Source: Halobacillus litoralis (GTDB taxonomy: Bacteria > Bacillota > Bacilli > Bacillales > Halobacillaceae). Taken from it: a stretch of DNA of 64,000 nucleotides. Both the position numbers and the translations under genes were made by a program. The stretch spans positions 2,249,001-2,313,000 of the forward strand of contig NZ_CP026118.1 in assembly GCF_004101865.1 (NCBI RefSeq). Reading direction: 5' to 3'. The notes beneath the pieces were generated by a model. It ran no database searches, was not told the DNA's origin, and saw only the letters and a list, made by a program, of their open reading frames with translations. Below are positions 41,079 through 53,055 of the stretch, one piece after another (the stretch's first letter is position 1; the number at the start of each line of letters is the position of its first letter).

Positions 41079-42224
41079 ATGGCAGACATTTATAAAACCG
41101 CCGATGGATACGGTTTTCGGGCAAGCATGGGAAAGGACCCAGTCACTGGGAGGTATATTCAAAAGCGATTCAGTGGATATACCTCTAAAACTCAAGCCAG
41201 ACAAGAAAAGAAACGGATCGAATTGGAGGTGAAACAAGGGACTTACCTGGTGGATCAGGATATAACGCTAGGAGATTTTTTGAAGGAGTGGCTAAATCAT
41301 AAAGGCAAACATGTCACAGAAGGGACTATGTCTCATTACCGACCTTATATCAACAAACACCTAATCCCTTATCTTGGTCATGTGGAAATAGGCAAGCTCA
41401 AGCCTTCTCACATCCAGCAGCTCTATGATTATTATGTAGAAGAAGAACTCCTTACCAATCAATCTATTAAGCACATGCACCGTGTTTTACACAATGCTTA
41501 TAACACAGCAATCAAGTGGGAGTACGTAGCCAAAAACCCGTGCTTAGGTGCAACTCCACCTGCCCCTGAAAAACGAATGATGCAAACATGGGATGAGGTA
41601 GACATTGAGACTTTTCTAGAAGAAAACAAAGAGCACCGACTCTACACGTTTTATTTATTATCACTTTCTACCGGAATGCGTAAAGGGGAATTGCTGGGGC
41701 TGACCTGGAACAATATCGACTTTACGAATAACATGTTGGCCGTAACCCAGGCTATAAGAAAGAAAAAAGGTGGAGGGTATGAGATTGGGAAGGTGAAAAC
41801 AAAACACGCCGAGCGCACGATCTCACTATTCGATCACGTTAATGAAGCATTGAAAAAACATAAGAGAGAGCAAATGGCATACAAAATGAGCAATCGTCAG
41901 AGTTACAAAGATGCGGACTTAGTTTTTGCCACCAGCAATGGCACGCATTTTAATCCACATAACATTCAACGCTATTGGATGAAGTCTCTGGAAGAGTCAG
42001 CAGTTAAAACGATTCGCTTTCATGATATGAGACATACTCACGCAACTCTTTTATTGAAGATGGGGGTTCACCCCAAAGTTGTCCAGGAACGTTTAGGCCA
42101 TTCATCAATCACTGTGACCTTGGACTTATATTCTCATGTTATGCCAAACATCCAGAAGGAAGCAGCCACTGACTTTGGAGAGAAGATATTCGGTCATGCA
42201 AAAACGAAAAATGACTCGCTTTAA
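41079..42224 (+). CDS. int: Tyrosine recombinase integrase
   Basis: The 381-residue protein has an N-terminal arm-binding domain (GYGFRASMGKDPVTGRYIQK), a SAM-like core-binding domain, and the catalytic domain with R near 200 (STGMRKGELLGLTW), HxxR (FHDMRHTHATLL), H/W-box LGHSSIT, and the nucleophile Tyr in LDLYSHVM. It integrates and excises the prophage. Its stop lies 100 bp from the tRNA-Arg gene that it targets. Confidence 0.96.
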   Translation: MADIYKTADGYGFRASMGKDPVTGRYIQKRFSGYTSKTQARQEKKRIELEVKQGTYLVDQDITLGDFLKEWLNHKGKHVTEGTMSHYRPYINKHLIPYLGHVEIGKLKPSHIQQLYDYYVEEELLTNQSIKHMHRVLHNAYNTAIKWEYVAKNPCLGATPPAPEKRMMQTWDEVDIETFLEENKEHRLYTFYLLSLSTGMRKGELLGLTWNNIDFTNNMLAVTQAIRKKKGGGYEIGKVKTKHAERTISLFDHVNEALKKHKREQMAYKMSNRQSYKDADLVFATSNGTHFNPHNIQRYWMKSLEESAVKTIRFHDMRHTHATLLLKMGVHPKVVQERLGHSSITVTLDLYSHVMPNIQKEAATDFGEKIFGHAKTKNDSL

Positions 42225-42323
42225 ATGCCATTTAGCCAAATTTCAGCCAAAGCATTCAAAACGAGCCAATCTACTATTGGGGTGTATAGGGTAAATCCCT
42301 TGAGCCCCAAAGCTTTTATATAG

Positions 42324-42396
42324 CGCCCCCGGCAGGATTCGAACCTGCGACACACGGTTTAGGAAACCGATGCTCTATCCCCTGAGCTACGGGGGC
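42324..42396 (-). tRNA. tRNA-Arg(CCU); prophage attachment site
   Basis: A full cloverleaf of 73 nt is read on the minus strand: acceptor GCCCCCG/CGGGGGC, D-loop GTAGCTCAGGGGATAGAGC, anticodon CCT in TTCCTAA, and T-arm GCAGGTTCGAATCCTGC. CCA is not encoded: CTA follows the discriminator G. The 3' end faces the integrase, the standard arrangement for tRNA-targeting phages, so the right attachment site probably lies in its 3' half. No second copy of this half occurs near position 1-400. Confidence 0.93.
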
Positions 42397-42603
42397 AAGA
42401 AACGTACGTATAATATTATACAAAACATACCAAGAATTGAAAAGGAAATGCTACTTAAAAATCTTCCTCTCCTGTTACTTCCGAGGAATCTATATGGTAA
42501 AATGTTATTTGTCTGTCAAAATGAATCGTATTTTGTTGTATCCGCAGTGACCAAAGATAACGTCACTGATGCTTTCTGATTTGAGTTTGAAGGAGGAAAA
42601 GAG

Positions 42604-43245
42604 ATGGGAGATCTACCTTTCATATCCGTTGAAGGGCCCATTGGGGTTGGGAAAACGTCTCTGTCTAAAAAGCTCGCCTCCCAGTTTGGTTTTCATTTAC
42701 TAAAGGAAATCGTTGAGGAGAATCCGTTTTTAGGCAAATTTTACGATAATATCGGGGAATGGAGCTTCCAGACAGAAATGTTCTTCTTATGTAACCGTGT
42801 GAAACAATTAGAAGACATTGACCGAAAATATTTACAGTTTGGGAAACCTGTTGTCGCTGACTATCATATTTCGAAAAACATGATCTTTGCCCGCCGTACT
42901 TTGCGGGAGGATCAATTTGATAAGTACTCGCAAATTTTTGATATATTAACACATGATATGCCTAAACCGAATATGGTCGTCTATCTTCATGCGAGTTTAG
43001 ATACCCTGCTTGAACGTATTCGTATGCGCAACCGTGATGTAGAAGCTAATATCCAGCCTTCTTATCTGGAACAGCTTTCCAGAGACTACGAAGCTTTCAT
43101 GAGTCATTTCGAAGCGACTCATCCTGATATTCCAGTCATCCGTTTGAATGGAGATCATATTGATTTTGTAAAGCATCAAGACGATCTTAATTATATTGTT
43201 GAGCAAGTGGCGCAGCATTTAAATAAAGGAGAAGTTATCAAATGA
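42604..43245 (+). CDS. dgk: Deoxyguanosine kinase
   Basis: The 213-residue protein phosphorylates purine deoxynucleosides in salvage. It has P-loop EGPIGVGKTSL, the IVEENPFLGKFYDNIGEWSF signature, and the DRx-like ADYHISKN. GAAGGAGGAAAAG precedes the ATG. It overlaps dck by 4 bp. The order and the convergence with serS-side genes match the Bacillus origin region. Confidence 0.95.
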   Translation: MGDLPFISVEGPIGVGKTSLSKKLASQFGFHLLKEIVEENPFLGKFYDNIGEWSFQTEMFFLCNRVKQLEDIDRKYLQFGKPVVADYHISKNMIFARRTLREDQFDKYSQIFDILTHDMPKPNMVVYLHASLDTLLERIRMRNRDVEANIQPSYLEQLSRDYEAFMSHFEATHPDIPVIRLNGDHIDFVKHQDDLNYIVEQVAQHLNKGEVIK

Positions 43246-43925
43246 ACGCACGTGAACGCTATGGTATACCACATGACAGTGTCATAACGATCGCAGGGAC
43301 TGTCGGAGTCGGTAAATCGACGATGACGAACGCTCTCGCAGATGCCCTGAACTTCCGGACGTCCTTCGAAAAAGTGGAGACCAACCCTTACCTCGATAAA
43401 TTTTATCAAGATTTTGAACGTTGGAGTTTTCACCTGCAAATTTATTTCTTAGCTGAACGTTTCAAGGAACAAAAGAAAATCTTTGAATATGGCGGCGGCT
43501 TCATCCAGGACCGGTCGATCTATGAAGATACAGGGATCTTTGCTCGTATGCACTATGAGAAAGGGACAATGTCGGAAACGGATTATGTGACCTACCGCAA
43601 CCTTTTCGACGCTATGGTGATGACCCCTTATTTCCCCCATCCAGATCTATTGATTTATCTGGAAGGATCGTTCGATGATATCCTAACACGTATTCAGGAA
43701 CGAGGCCGTCCGATGGAACAAGAAACCCCTGTCGAATATTGGGAGGAAATGTTCAAACGTTACGAAAATTGGATTGATAATTTCAATTCCTGCCCTGTGC
43801 TTCGCCTGAATATCGCTGATTATGACGTTTTAAATGACAAATCCAGTATTGAGCCGGTTTTGGAAAAAGTCGGACATTTCATCCAACAATCACGCAAATG
43901 GCGTTCTAGTCATTTGCTGACTTAA
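43242..43925 (+). CDS. dck: Deoxyadenosine/deoxycytidine kinase
   Basis: The 227-residue protein has P-loop GTVGVGKSTM, NPYLDKFYQDFERWSFHLQI, and the substrate signature QDRSIYEDTGIFARMH. It phosphorylates dC and dA in salvage and partners with Dgk as in Bacillus. A bidirectional terminator follows. Confidence 0.95.
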   Translation: MNARERYGIPHDSVITIAGTVGVGKSTMTNALADALNFRTSFEKVETNPYLDKFYQDFERWSFHLQIYFLAERFKEQKKIFEYGGGFIQDRSIYEDTGIFARMHYEKGTMSETDYVTYRNLFDAMVMTPYFPHPDLLIYLEGSFDDILTRIQERGRPMEQETPVEYWEEMFKRYENWIDNFNSCPVLRLNIADYDVLNDKSSIEPVLEKVGHFIQQSRKWRSSHLLT

Positions 43926-43929
43926 TTGT

Positions 43930-43958
43930 AAAGGCTGCAGCAGATGCTGCAGCCTTTT
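43930..43958. terminator. Bidirectional terminator
   Basis: AAAGGCTGCAGCA-GA-TGCTGCAGCCTTT is a perfect 13-bp stem with A/T flanks, between the convergent dck and Nudix genes. Confidence 0.9.
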
Positions 43959-43959
43959 A

Positions 43960-44415
43960 TCATGAATGTTTCTGTTGAAACTCTTTCAGCATCTCCCGGT
44001 GGCTCCTAATCACCTGTTCCGGGAAATAGTCAGGGTGGATAAACTGAAATTGTAAAGATTCATCAGGGTCCATTTGATAATCACCATGGAACTCTTTCGT
44101 ATAATAGACAGTAGTGACTACATAAAACTCATCACCGTTAGCTGCCTTTATAAACTGATTTTCCCCTGAGTACACATTCATCAATTGAAGATTTTCTACT
44201 TTCAGCCCTGTTTCTTCATAAACCTCACGCTCAGCTACCTCTTCCGTACTTTCCCCTAGCTCCATAAGGCCACCCGGGAGCCCCCATGCTCCATAAGGGG
44301 AAGTTCGTTGTTGAAGCAGTACCTTTCCCTCTTCATCGCTGATAATCACCACAGCTCCTACAAATATGAGCGGTCTATGGCCTACAATTGCCCGTAAATC
44401 CTCCACATACCCCAT
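43960..44415 (-). CDS. Nudix hydrolase
   Basis: The 151-residue protein has a complete Nudix box: GGLMELGESTEEVAEREVYE plus ETGL. It hydrolyses nucleoside-diphosphate-linked compounds; the substrate cannot be told. The core (PLIFVGAVVIISDEEGKVLL) resembles the ADP-ribose/NTP branch. AGGAGGTACAT precedes the ATG. It is co-directional with the NAD(P)-binding gene upstream. Confidence 0.92.
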   Translation of the reverse strand: MGYVEDLRAIVGHRPLIFVGAVVIISDEEGKVLLQQRTSPYGAWGLPGGLMELGESTEEVAEREVYEETGLKVENLQLMNVYSGENQFIKAANGDEFYVVTTVYYTKEFHGDYQMDPDESLQFQFIHPDYFPEQVIRSHREMLKEFQQKHS

Positions 44416-44427
44416 ATGTACCTCCTG

Positions 44428-45039
44428 TTAATAGGCTAAGCCCACTGTTTTCTTGATCCTAGACTCATTTTGCAACGATGCGAGGAGAAAGTGTGCGACA
44501 TCTTTCCTGTTGATCTCTTTTCCACCGTTGGGCAATCCCTCTGACATACGGTATTGTCCCTTAAGATGCCCATCATTCAAGCGCATAGGTCGTGCAATCG
44601 TGTATTCCATATTTGCAGCCAAAATCAGATTCACAGCTTTTCTATGGTCTGCTAGCACATTTTTTAAAATACGCTGGGACATCCATCCCAAGACACCAGG
44701 GATCTCATTATAAATTCCAGCAGAAGCCACATATAAAATACGTTTCAGTCCGTGTTTTTGCATTCCGCTTAAGATATTATCTGTCATTTCTTCAAACACT
44801 GTAGATGGTTTCAAACCTTCAGTTCCTAAGCAGGATACGACTACCTTATGACCTTCAATGGCTGCCACTACTTCATCTTCATGAAGAGCATCTCCCTGAA
44901 TGACGGCCAGATTATTATGTAAGATCCCGAGCTTCTCGGGTGTTCGTGCAAAAGCGGTAACAGAATGCCCTGATTGTAAAGCTTGTGTTACAAATTCTAT
45001 TCCTGTTGCTCCCGTTGCTCCGAATACAATGATATTCAC
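44428..45039 (-). CDS. NAD(P)-binding (NmrA/SDR-like) protein
   Basis: The 203-residue protein has the glycine-rich nucleotide motif VFGATGATG at the N-terminus, an FARTPEKL NADP-preference segment, and YTIARPMRLNDG later. It is similar to flavin-reductase or SDR-a5-type proteins. The start is GTG after AAGGGATTTGT. The substrate is unknown. It stands 12 bp upstream of the Nudix gene. Confidence 0.88.
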   Translation of the reverse strand: MNIIVFGATGATGIEFVTQALQSGHSVTAFARTPEKLGILHNNLAVIQGDALHEDEVVAAIEGHKVVVSCLGTEGLKPSTVFEEMTDNILSGMQKHGLKRILYVASAGIYNEIPGVLGWMSQRILKNVLADHRKAVNLILAANMEYTIARPMRLNDGHLKGQYRMSEGLPNGGKEINRKDVAHFLLASLQNESRIKKTVGLAY

Positions 45040-45208
45040 ACAAATCCCTTCCCTTCTTATGTCATCAATCTCCTCTATTATAACGGCAATTCCGATCCAG
45101 TGTCTCCCATTCGAAAAAAGGTGATTTATCTTAATATTAAATGATAAATTTATTCAACAAACGTGCAGGATACTGGAAGACTTGTTTCCAAGATATTGTG
45201 TGGAGAAA

Positions 45209-45264
45209 GGGGCATTGGGGAACGAGTCGCTTTCCGCGGGAGTCTCCCCGTTCCCCAACGCCCC
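45209..45264. repeat. Palindromic intergenic element, short form
   Basis: A 16-bp inverted repeat (GGGGCATTGGGGAACG with CGTTCCCCAACGCCCC, one wobble) encloses GAGTCGCTTTCCGCGGGAGT. The core looks like the longer element at 45410-45530 with its internal part deleted: it keeps TTTCCGCGGG and GGAGTCTC but not the GGCAAG region. It lies in a 634-bp stretch (45040-45673) without genes, which holds only these two elements and a terminator. Confidence 0.55.
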
Positions 45265-45409
45265 TTGCGATATATGCTTCTTTGTAATCGGTCAAAACTA
45301 GTCCTGGCCGGGAAGGTGGAGATAATGCTCAAATACCCATGGTAGAGCCTTTTCCAGTAGTCTTCCTTATGATTTAGAAAGATGGTTTCGTGCCTCTAAT
45401 CATGGGAAT

Positions 45410-45530
45410 TGGGTCTTGGAAATGGTGAGACTCCTGCGGGAAAGGATAGACTGGCAAGACCCCGCAGAGCTTTAGCTCGAGGAGGCTTGCCGTCTTCCCC
45501 GCGGAAACCGAGCCATTTTCCAAGACCCCA
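45410..45530. repeat. Palindromic intergenic element, long form
   Basis: Outer inverted arms (GGGTCTTGGAAATGG with CCATTTTCCAAGACCC) surround a conserved-looking core. The core starts GAGACTCCTGCGGG, passes GGCAAGACCCCGCAGAGC and CTCGAGGAGGCTTGCC, and ends CCCCGCGGAAACCGAG. It can fold into a multi-stem structure. Similar cores recur in Bacillaceae intergenic regions as I recall. The arms differ from the first copy, so the core seems to sit inside locally matching stems. Confidence 0.55.
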
Positions 45531-45600
45531 TTTATCCAAGCAATAGCAACGAAACCGCTCTTACAGATAGGGAGGCGTTTGTGGTATAGAAGACAATAAA

Positions 45601-45629
45601 AAAAATCGTTACACAATGTAACGATTTTT
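45601..45629. terminator. Terminator of the serS-tRNA-Ser region
   Basis: AAAAATCGTTAC / GTAACGATTTTT is a perfect 12-bp stem with T-runs on both sides. It lies 45 bp past the tRNA-Ser 3' end. Confidence 0.85.
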
Positions 45630-45673
45630 GTTCTATAAATCTCCAATATTATGCGCTATTGTTGATAATAAAA

Positions 45674-45766
45674 TGGCGGAGGAGGAGGGATTCGAACCCC
45701 CGCGGGGCGTAAACCCCCTGGCGGTTTTCAAGACCGCTCCCTTCAGCCAAACTTGGGTACTCCTCC
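45674..45766 (-). tRNA. tRNA-Ser(UGA)
   Basis: A 93-nt class II tRNA has acceptor GGAGGAG/CTCCTCC, anticodon TGA in CTTGAAA, a long variable arm, T-arm GGGGTTCGAATCCCC, and encoded CCA. It follows serS, as in Bacillus. Confidence 0.95.
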
Positions 45767-46024
45767 GTGTGACCGACAATAAATATAATATCATGGCCAT
45801 CTTCTACCGTCAATAAAATTCAATGATTTTTTTGAAAAACTGTCGAATTATGCGATAGGTTCCGGTTTCCTCCGTTATTATACAAAGGCTCCAATCCGAA
45901 GTCAATACCACGACTTAGGACAAAACAGGCACCCAGGCAAGCCGCCAAACTTAAGTCCATCCTTAACGTGAAAACATTAAAGAGGGGCTTAAGACCTTGA
46001 GAGGCTAGGTATAAAAGCGAAAAC

Positions 46025-46055
46025 AAAGCCGTGTTTGGAAATCAAACACGGCTTT
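46025..46055 (-). terminator. serS terminator
   Basis: AAAGCCGTGTTTG / CAAACACGGCTTT is a near-perfect 13-bp stem located 9 bp after the serS stop. The 297 bp between it and tRNA-Ser shows no convincing gene. Confidence 0.87.
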
Positions 46056-46063
46056 GCTCTATA

Positions 46064-47350
<1,287 letters not shown>

Positions 47351-47363
47351 CTAAAATTGAATA

Positions 47364-47600
47364 TAAAAAACTCCCGCCCCTTATGAAAAGGGACGAGAGT
47401 TTTTTTATACTTCCCGCGATACCACCCAAGTTGAAGGTACAGATGACCTTCCGGCTTAACTCCTAACGGTGAGCACCGGTCCAACTTACTGTGTTTCAGC
47501 TGGACACTCAAGGATGGATTCACACGGCTTTTTCATCAGTTTCCACCAGCCACTGACTCTCTTAAGAAAAAGGGACATGCTACTAATTCCTATCATCGCG
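47364..47600 (-). ncRNA. T-box leader (serine) of serS
   Basis: Read leftward the leader contains the T-box sequence TTGGGTGGTATCGCGGG at about 47414-47430 and a terminator (ACTCTCGTCCC ... GGGGCGGGAGT plus T-run, 47365-47406). It also has an upstream Stem I region with the likely specifier UCC (47516-47518, in GAATCCATCC). UCC is a Ser codon read by Ser tRNAs. Uncharged tRNA-Ser would promote antitermination. Confidence 0.88.
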
Positions 47601-47643
47601 TTAAATATTCTTGTTATGTTACATAAGATTAGCGGATTTAAAA

Positions 47644-48234
47644 TTATAATGCAAGTGTTTTTAGAGAGTTCTCCACCATTTTGACAAAATGAGCCGTAAT
47701 TCGATGGTCATCCGTCAATTCTGGATGGAAAGAACAAGCTAAATACTGATCTTGCTGTGCGGCAACAATATGACCATCATATCTAGCTAAGACTCGGGTA
47801 TTTTTACCGACACCTTCAATATAAGGAGCACGGATAAATACTGCATTAAAATCTTCTGCTACACCCTCAATGTTCAGTTCAGCCTCAAAGCTTTCACGCT
47901 GACGACCGAAGGCATTGCGACGGACAATGATATCCATGACACCGAGGTGTACATCATAGGATCCATCAATCTCAGAAGCAAGTAAAATAAGTCCTGCACA
48001 AGTGCCAAATATCGGCTTTCCTTGTTTACCGAACTGACGAATCGGCTCCAGGAAATCATATTTGTCAATGAGACGACGCATGGTTGTGCTCTCGCCTCCA
48101 GGGATAATCAGGCCATCAATTTCTCCAAGCTGTTCTTTCCGTTTGACGACGATGCCGGTGGCACCTGCCGCTTCTACTGAACGAACATGCTCACGGAAGG
48201 CTCCTTGAAGTCCCAATACACCGATTGTTGTCAT
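47644..48234 (-). CDS. pdxT: Pyridoxal phosphate synthase glutaminase subunit
   Basis: The 196-residue protein has the glutamine amidotransferase set: IPGGEST, nucleophile Cys in [10 protein letters not shown], and the His-Glu pair SFHPELTDD. It supplies ammonia to PdxS in the DXP-independent PLP pathway. It follows pdxS by 18 bp. Confidence 0.96.
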   Translation of the reverse strand: MTTIGVLGLQGAFREHVRSVEAAGATGIVVKRKEQLGEIDGLIIPGGESTTMRRLIDKYDFLEPIRQFGKQGKPIFGTCAGLILLASEIDGSYDVHLGVMDIIVRRNAFGRQRESFEAELNIEGVAEDFNAVFIRAPYIEGVGKNTRVLARYDGHIVAAQQDQYLACSFHPELTDDHRITAHFVKMVENSLKTLAL

Positions 48235-48252
48235 GATGCATATCTCCTTTTC

Positions 48253-49137
48253 TTACTGGCTGCGGTCCTGCATACGTTGTTCAGGAGTAAGAGTGGACAT
48301 TTCCATCCCTTTCATCGCTGTACCCAGACCTTTGGACAGTTCACCAATCAATTTATAATCATCATAATGGGTGGTAGCTTCAACAATAGCACGGGCGAAC
48401 TTCTCCGGGTTATTGGATTTGAAAATTCCAGATCCAACGAATACACCATCTGCTCCCAATTGCATCATAAGGGACGCATCAGCAGGTGTAGCAATTCCTC
48501 CAGCAGCAAAGTTAACGACAGGCAGACGTCCTTCTTCACGGATTTCCATAAGAAGATCGAATGGCGCACCGTTTTCTTTTGCAAATACCATCACTTCATC
48601 TTCTGACAAGCCACGCAGGTGACGAATATGAGATTGGACCTGGCGCATGTGACTGACAGCTTCTACAATATTGCCCGTTCCAGGTTCTCCCTTTGTTCGC
48701 AGCATTGAAGCACCTTCACGGATACGGCGTGTCGCCTCTCCCAGGTTACGGCATCCACAGACGAAAGGAACAGTGTAATCGTCTTTTTTGATGTGATATA
48801 TTTCGTCCGCAGGCGTAAGAACTTCACTTTCATCGATATAATCTACACCCATCGCTTCAAGCACGCGTGCTTCGCTGATGTGGCCGATACGCGCTTTCGC
48901 CATGACTGGAATGGAAACAGCATTCATCACTTCTTCTACAATTGTAGGATCTGCCATACGTGCAACTCCACCTGCAGCGCGGATATCCGCTGGTACACGT
49001 TCAAGAGCCATTACGGCTACAGCTCCTGCTTCTTCAGCTATTTTTGCTTGTTCTGCATTTACGACGTCCATGATGACGCCACCTTTTTGCATTTCTGCCA
49101 TCCCACGTTTGACGCGATCCGTACCTGTTTGTGACAT
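48253..49137 (-). CDS. pdxS: Pyridoxal phosphate synthase subunit PdxS
   Basis: The 294-residue protein is highly conserved: [20 protein letters not shown] at the N-terminus with the active Lys nearby in [11 protein letters not shown], and [14 protein letters not shown] and [10 protein letters not shown] for phosphate binding. It makes PLP from ribose 5-phosphate, glyceraldehyde 3-phosphate and ammonia. Its own promoter region lies between it and dacA. Confidence 0.97.
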   Translation of the reverse strand: MSQTGTDRVKRGMAEMQKGGVIMDVVNAEQAKIAEEAGAVAVMALERVPADIRAAGGVARMADPTIVEEVMNAVSIPVMAKARIGHISEARVLEAMGVDYIDESEVLTPADEIYHIKKDDYTVPFVCGCRNLGEATRRIREGASMLRTKGEPGTGNIVEAVSHMRQVQSHIRHLRGLSEDEVMVFAKENGAPFDLLMEIREEGRLPVVNFAAGGIATPADASLMMQLGADGVFVGSGIFKSNNPEKFARAIVEATTHYDDYKLIGELSKGLGTAMKGMEMSTLTPEQRMQDRSQ

Positions 49138-49257
49138 GATATATTCCTCCCTAAAAGCTATATATTTTAAGTATTTTTGTGAATCGAATGATAGATTCTT
49201 ATACTCTATTGTAACGCATTACCCCACTAAATCCTACTAAATATATTTGAGTTTTTG

Positions 49258-50583
49258 TTAGAACCAGCCTTTAACCATATCTACTGCGCCAGTGAATATA
49301 TCACTGAAGAACTCACCGATTCCACCTAGCATCAGCATAAACCAATTGGATTTTTCGACAGCTCCTGTAGTTACGATATCTACCGACTGTTTCCCATTCG
49401 GTAAAATATTTCCATAGCTCTCTTCACCAGTGTAGACAAGCGTGGCTGTTCCTACTTTCTGCCCCTTTTCTACTGGTGCGACTAATTGTTCTTCGGATAG
49501 CGAATAGTCGATTTCATATTGATCTTCTTCTGCTTTTTTCACAAGTGTGCTTAATGCTTCATTTGTCTCAATGGATATTTTGTCTTCTTTTCCTTTAGTG
49601 ACGGGGAGAGTGGATTGATCTTCGAGTTGTTGCGCTGCAGGGTAAAGTTCCTTATGTTCAAACTGGTTGAATCCATAATCCAAAAGTTTCCTGGTTTGCT
49701 GGAAACGTGAAGCCCTTGATTCAGACTTCATCACCACGGAAATGAAACGTTGACCGTCACGTTCAGCTGTTCCTGTAAACGTATTTTGAGCAAGTTCGGT
49801 GTAACCTGTTTTCAATCCATCAATCCCTTCATAAGAGAATTGATCAAGATTACTTCCTGGCATGCCTGGAATCATCCAGTTCCAGTTTGTTATAGTTTGA
49901 CCATCAAATTCAGCAGTAGGCTGACTGGAAAACTCTAAAGCTTCTGGATAGTCATTAATCAGATGATAAGCAAGAAGTGCTGCAGACCGAGCTGAAAGCA
50001 TGTTCGTAGCATCAGGCTCTGTCCCTTCTGGGTAGTTATCTCCCAAGTGCGAATTATTCAATCCGGTAGCATTGACAAATTCATAGTCCGGCAAACCCAT
50101 TTCTTCTGCTTTTTCATTCATCATTTTTACAAATTCACTCTCAGAGCCGGCAATTAACTCTGTAAGTGTGATCGTCGTGGCGTTATCTGAATTGATTGCC
50201 ATCGCTTCATAAAGCTCACGAACGGTATAATCTTTATTCATTTTTAAACCGACACCCGAAAATTCAGGGTTCGCAGATATTTCATAAGCATAAGGACCGA
50301 TTTCTGTAGTGGTTTCCCAACTGATCGTCCCTTCTTCTATAGCTTCCATAACTAAGTACTCTGTCATCATCTTTGTCATACTTGCAGGAGGTAGAGTCAA
50401 ATCTGCCTCTTTCTCAAATATAACCTTTCCTGTTTCAGCATCGACGAGAATCGCTGATTTTGCTCCTACTTCAACCGTGCTTGCATATGTATGTCCAGGA
50501 TTCGTGGATACCGCAAACAAACTTAGGAGCAATGCCAGCGTTATGGCCATTGATGCTTTAAATCTTTGTGTCAACTTTTTCAA
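49258..50583 (-). CDS. dacA: D-alanyl-D-alanine carboxypeptidase (PBP5)
   Basis: The 441-residue protein has an N-terminal signal peptide (about 1-34, ALLLSLFAVSTNPGHTYAS), the active sites SMTK, SDN and KTG (DGLKTGYT), and a C-terminal amphipathic anchor (NWFMLMLGGIGEFFSDIF). It trims the terminal D-Ala of peptidoglycan stems. It follows guaB after a terminator. Confidence 0.96.
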   Translation of the reverse strand: MKKLTQRFKASMAITLALLLSLFAVSTNPGHTYASTVEVGAKSAILVDAETGKVIFEKEADLTLPPASMTKMMTEYLVMEAIEEGTISWETTTEIGPYAYEISANPEFSGVGLKMNKDYTVRELYEAMAINSDNATTITLTELIAGSESEFVKMMNEKAEEMGLPDYEFVNATGLNNSHLGDNYPEGTEPDATNMLSARSAALLAYHLINDYPEALEFSSQPTAEFDGQTITNWNWMIPGMPGSNLDQFSYEGIDGLKTGYTELAQNTFTGTAERDGQRFISVVMKSESRASRFQQTRKLLDYGFNQFEHKELYPAAQQLEDQSTLPVTKGKEDKISIETNEALSTLVKKAEEDQYEIDYSLSEEQLVAPVEKGQKVGTATLVYTGEESYGNILPNGKQSVDIVTTGAVEKSNWFMLMLGGIGEFFSDIFTGAVDMVKGWF

Positions 50584-50632
50584 CCTCCACCCTTATATTA
50601 TACACCCTCGTTATTTTATCACATGCTTATAT

Positions 50633-50664
50633 AAAAAAATAGACAGGGAAAAGTCCCTGTCTAT
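50633..50664 (-). terminator. guaB terminator
   Basis: AATAGACAGGGA / TCCCTGTCTATT is a perfect stem followed by a T-run, 16 bp after the guaB stop. Confidence 0.9.
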
Positions 50665-50679
50665 TCTTTCTTTACCAGG

Positions 50680-52239
<1,560 letters not shown>

Positions 52240-52322
52240 TTACAATACGACAATGATTGTGCTTTTTCAACCATAAATAATTGGCATACACTTCCTATCA
52301 ACACGGAAAGGAGAGAGGAATA

Positions 52323-53039
52323 TTGGCAAGTGATGATACTATATTGACTTATCTTCAAGTTACCGCACACACACGGCCGTTTTTATCCGCTTGTTATGAC
52401 AAAATCAAGCATTCAAAAGCAGAACATCATGCTTATAACAATGCAGAGCGTTTCGTTTATGGTCTTACCCTGGGTCATGATTACTGGTCCACGGCCCTGC
52501 ATACACCATTAAGCGTCAAGCCTCTCCTTTTCTACTACGGGCTGAACCACTATTTAAAAAGCTGCCTGCTTACAGTTGATCCCGGGTATCCGGCTACAGC
52601 AAAAGTATTGGCTCACGGGTTATCGACGAGGAAAAGAAAAAAGCAGCACTATCGATTTTTAGAAGACGATATCCGCATTCAACCACATGGACTCTTCCCC
52701 CATGCGGCTCACCACCTTTTCCAGTTCACATCCACAAAAGATAAAATCTCCATGGATGAGCTGTTACGTCCGTTGGCATCCATGGATAATATCTATCAAT
52801 TGAAAAAATCCCCCCCTTTGGAAATAGAGGAGGATTGGCCTGAGTTATTGAGTTATTTTGCTGTTTTATACAACTTGAGCATGCTCGTCCGTTATGAAGG
52901 AGAGTGGTGGGGCGAGATGGAGCAGATGAAAGACCGTGAAGATTATGTATTCATCGTCCATTTCCTTAATTCTGCTGCTGGACAAATCCCATCTATGGTT
53001 TCTGCATGGCTCACTGATCAGTTCTCATCCACCCATTGA
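52323..53039 (+). CDS. yaaC: YaaC family protein
   Basis: The 238-residue protein is YaaC-like: YNNAERFVYGLTLGHDYWST-type N-terminus, LLFYYGLNHYLKSCLLTVDP, and KILAHGLSTRKRKKQ-like AHGLSTRKRKKQHYRF. The start is TTG, nine bases after AAAGGAG. It is divergent from guaB and convergent with the HD-domain gene, as in Bacillus. Function unknown. Confidence 0.9.
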   Translation: MASDDTILTYLQVTAHTRPFLSACYDKIKHSKAEHHAYNNAERFVYGLTLGHDYWSTALHTPLSVKPLLFYYGLNHYLKSCLLTVDPGYPATAKVLAHGLSTRKRKKQHYRFLEDDIRIQPHGLFPHAAHHLFQFTSTKDKISMDELLRPLASMDNIYQLKKSPPLEIEEDWPELLSYFAVLYNLSMLVRYEGEWWGEMEQMKDREDYVFIVHFLNSAAGQIPSMVSAWLTDQFSSTH

Positions 53040-53055
53040 ATCAATGAGAGAATGC

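Noticed and set aside
45820..46026. 68-codon leftward frame between tRNA-Ser and serS
   Set aside because: No ribosome site, no family pattern, and it runs into the serS terminator; probably chance.
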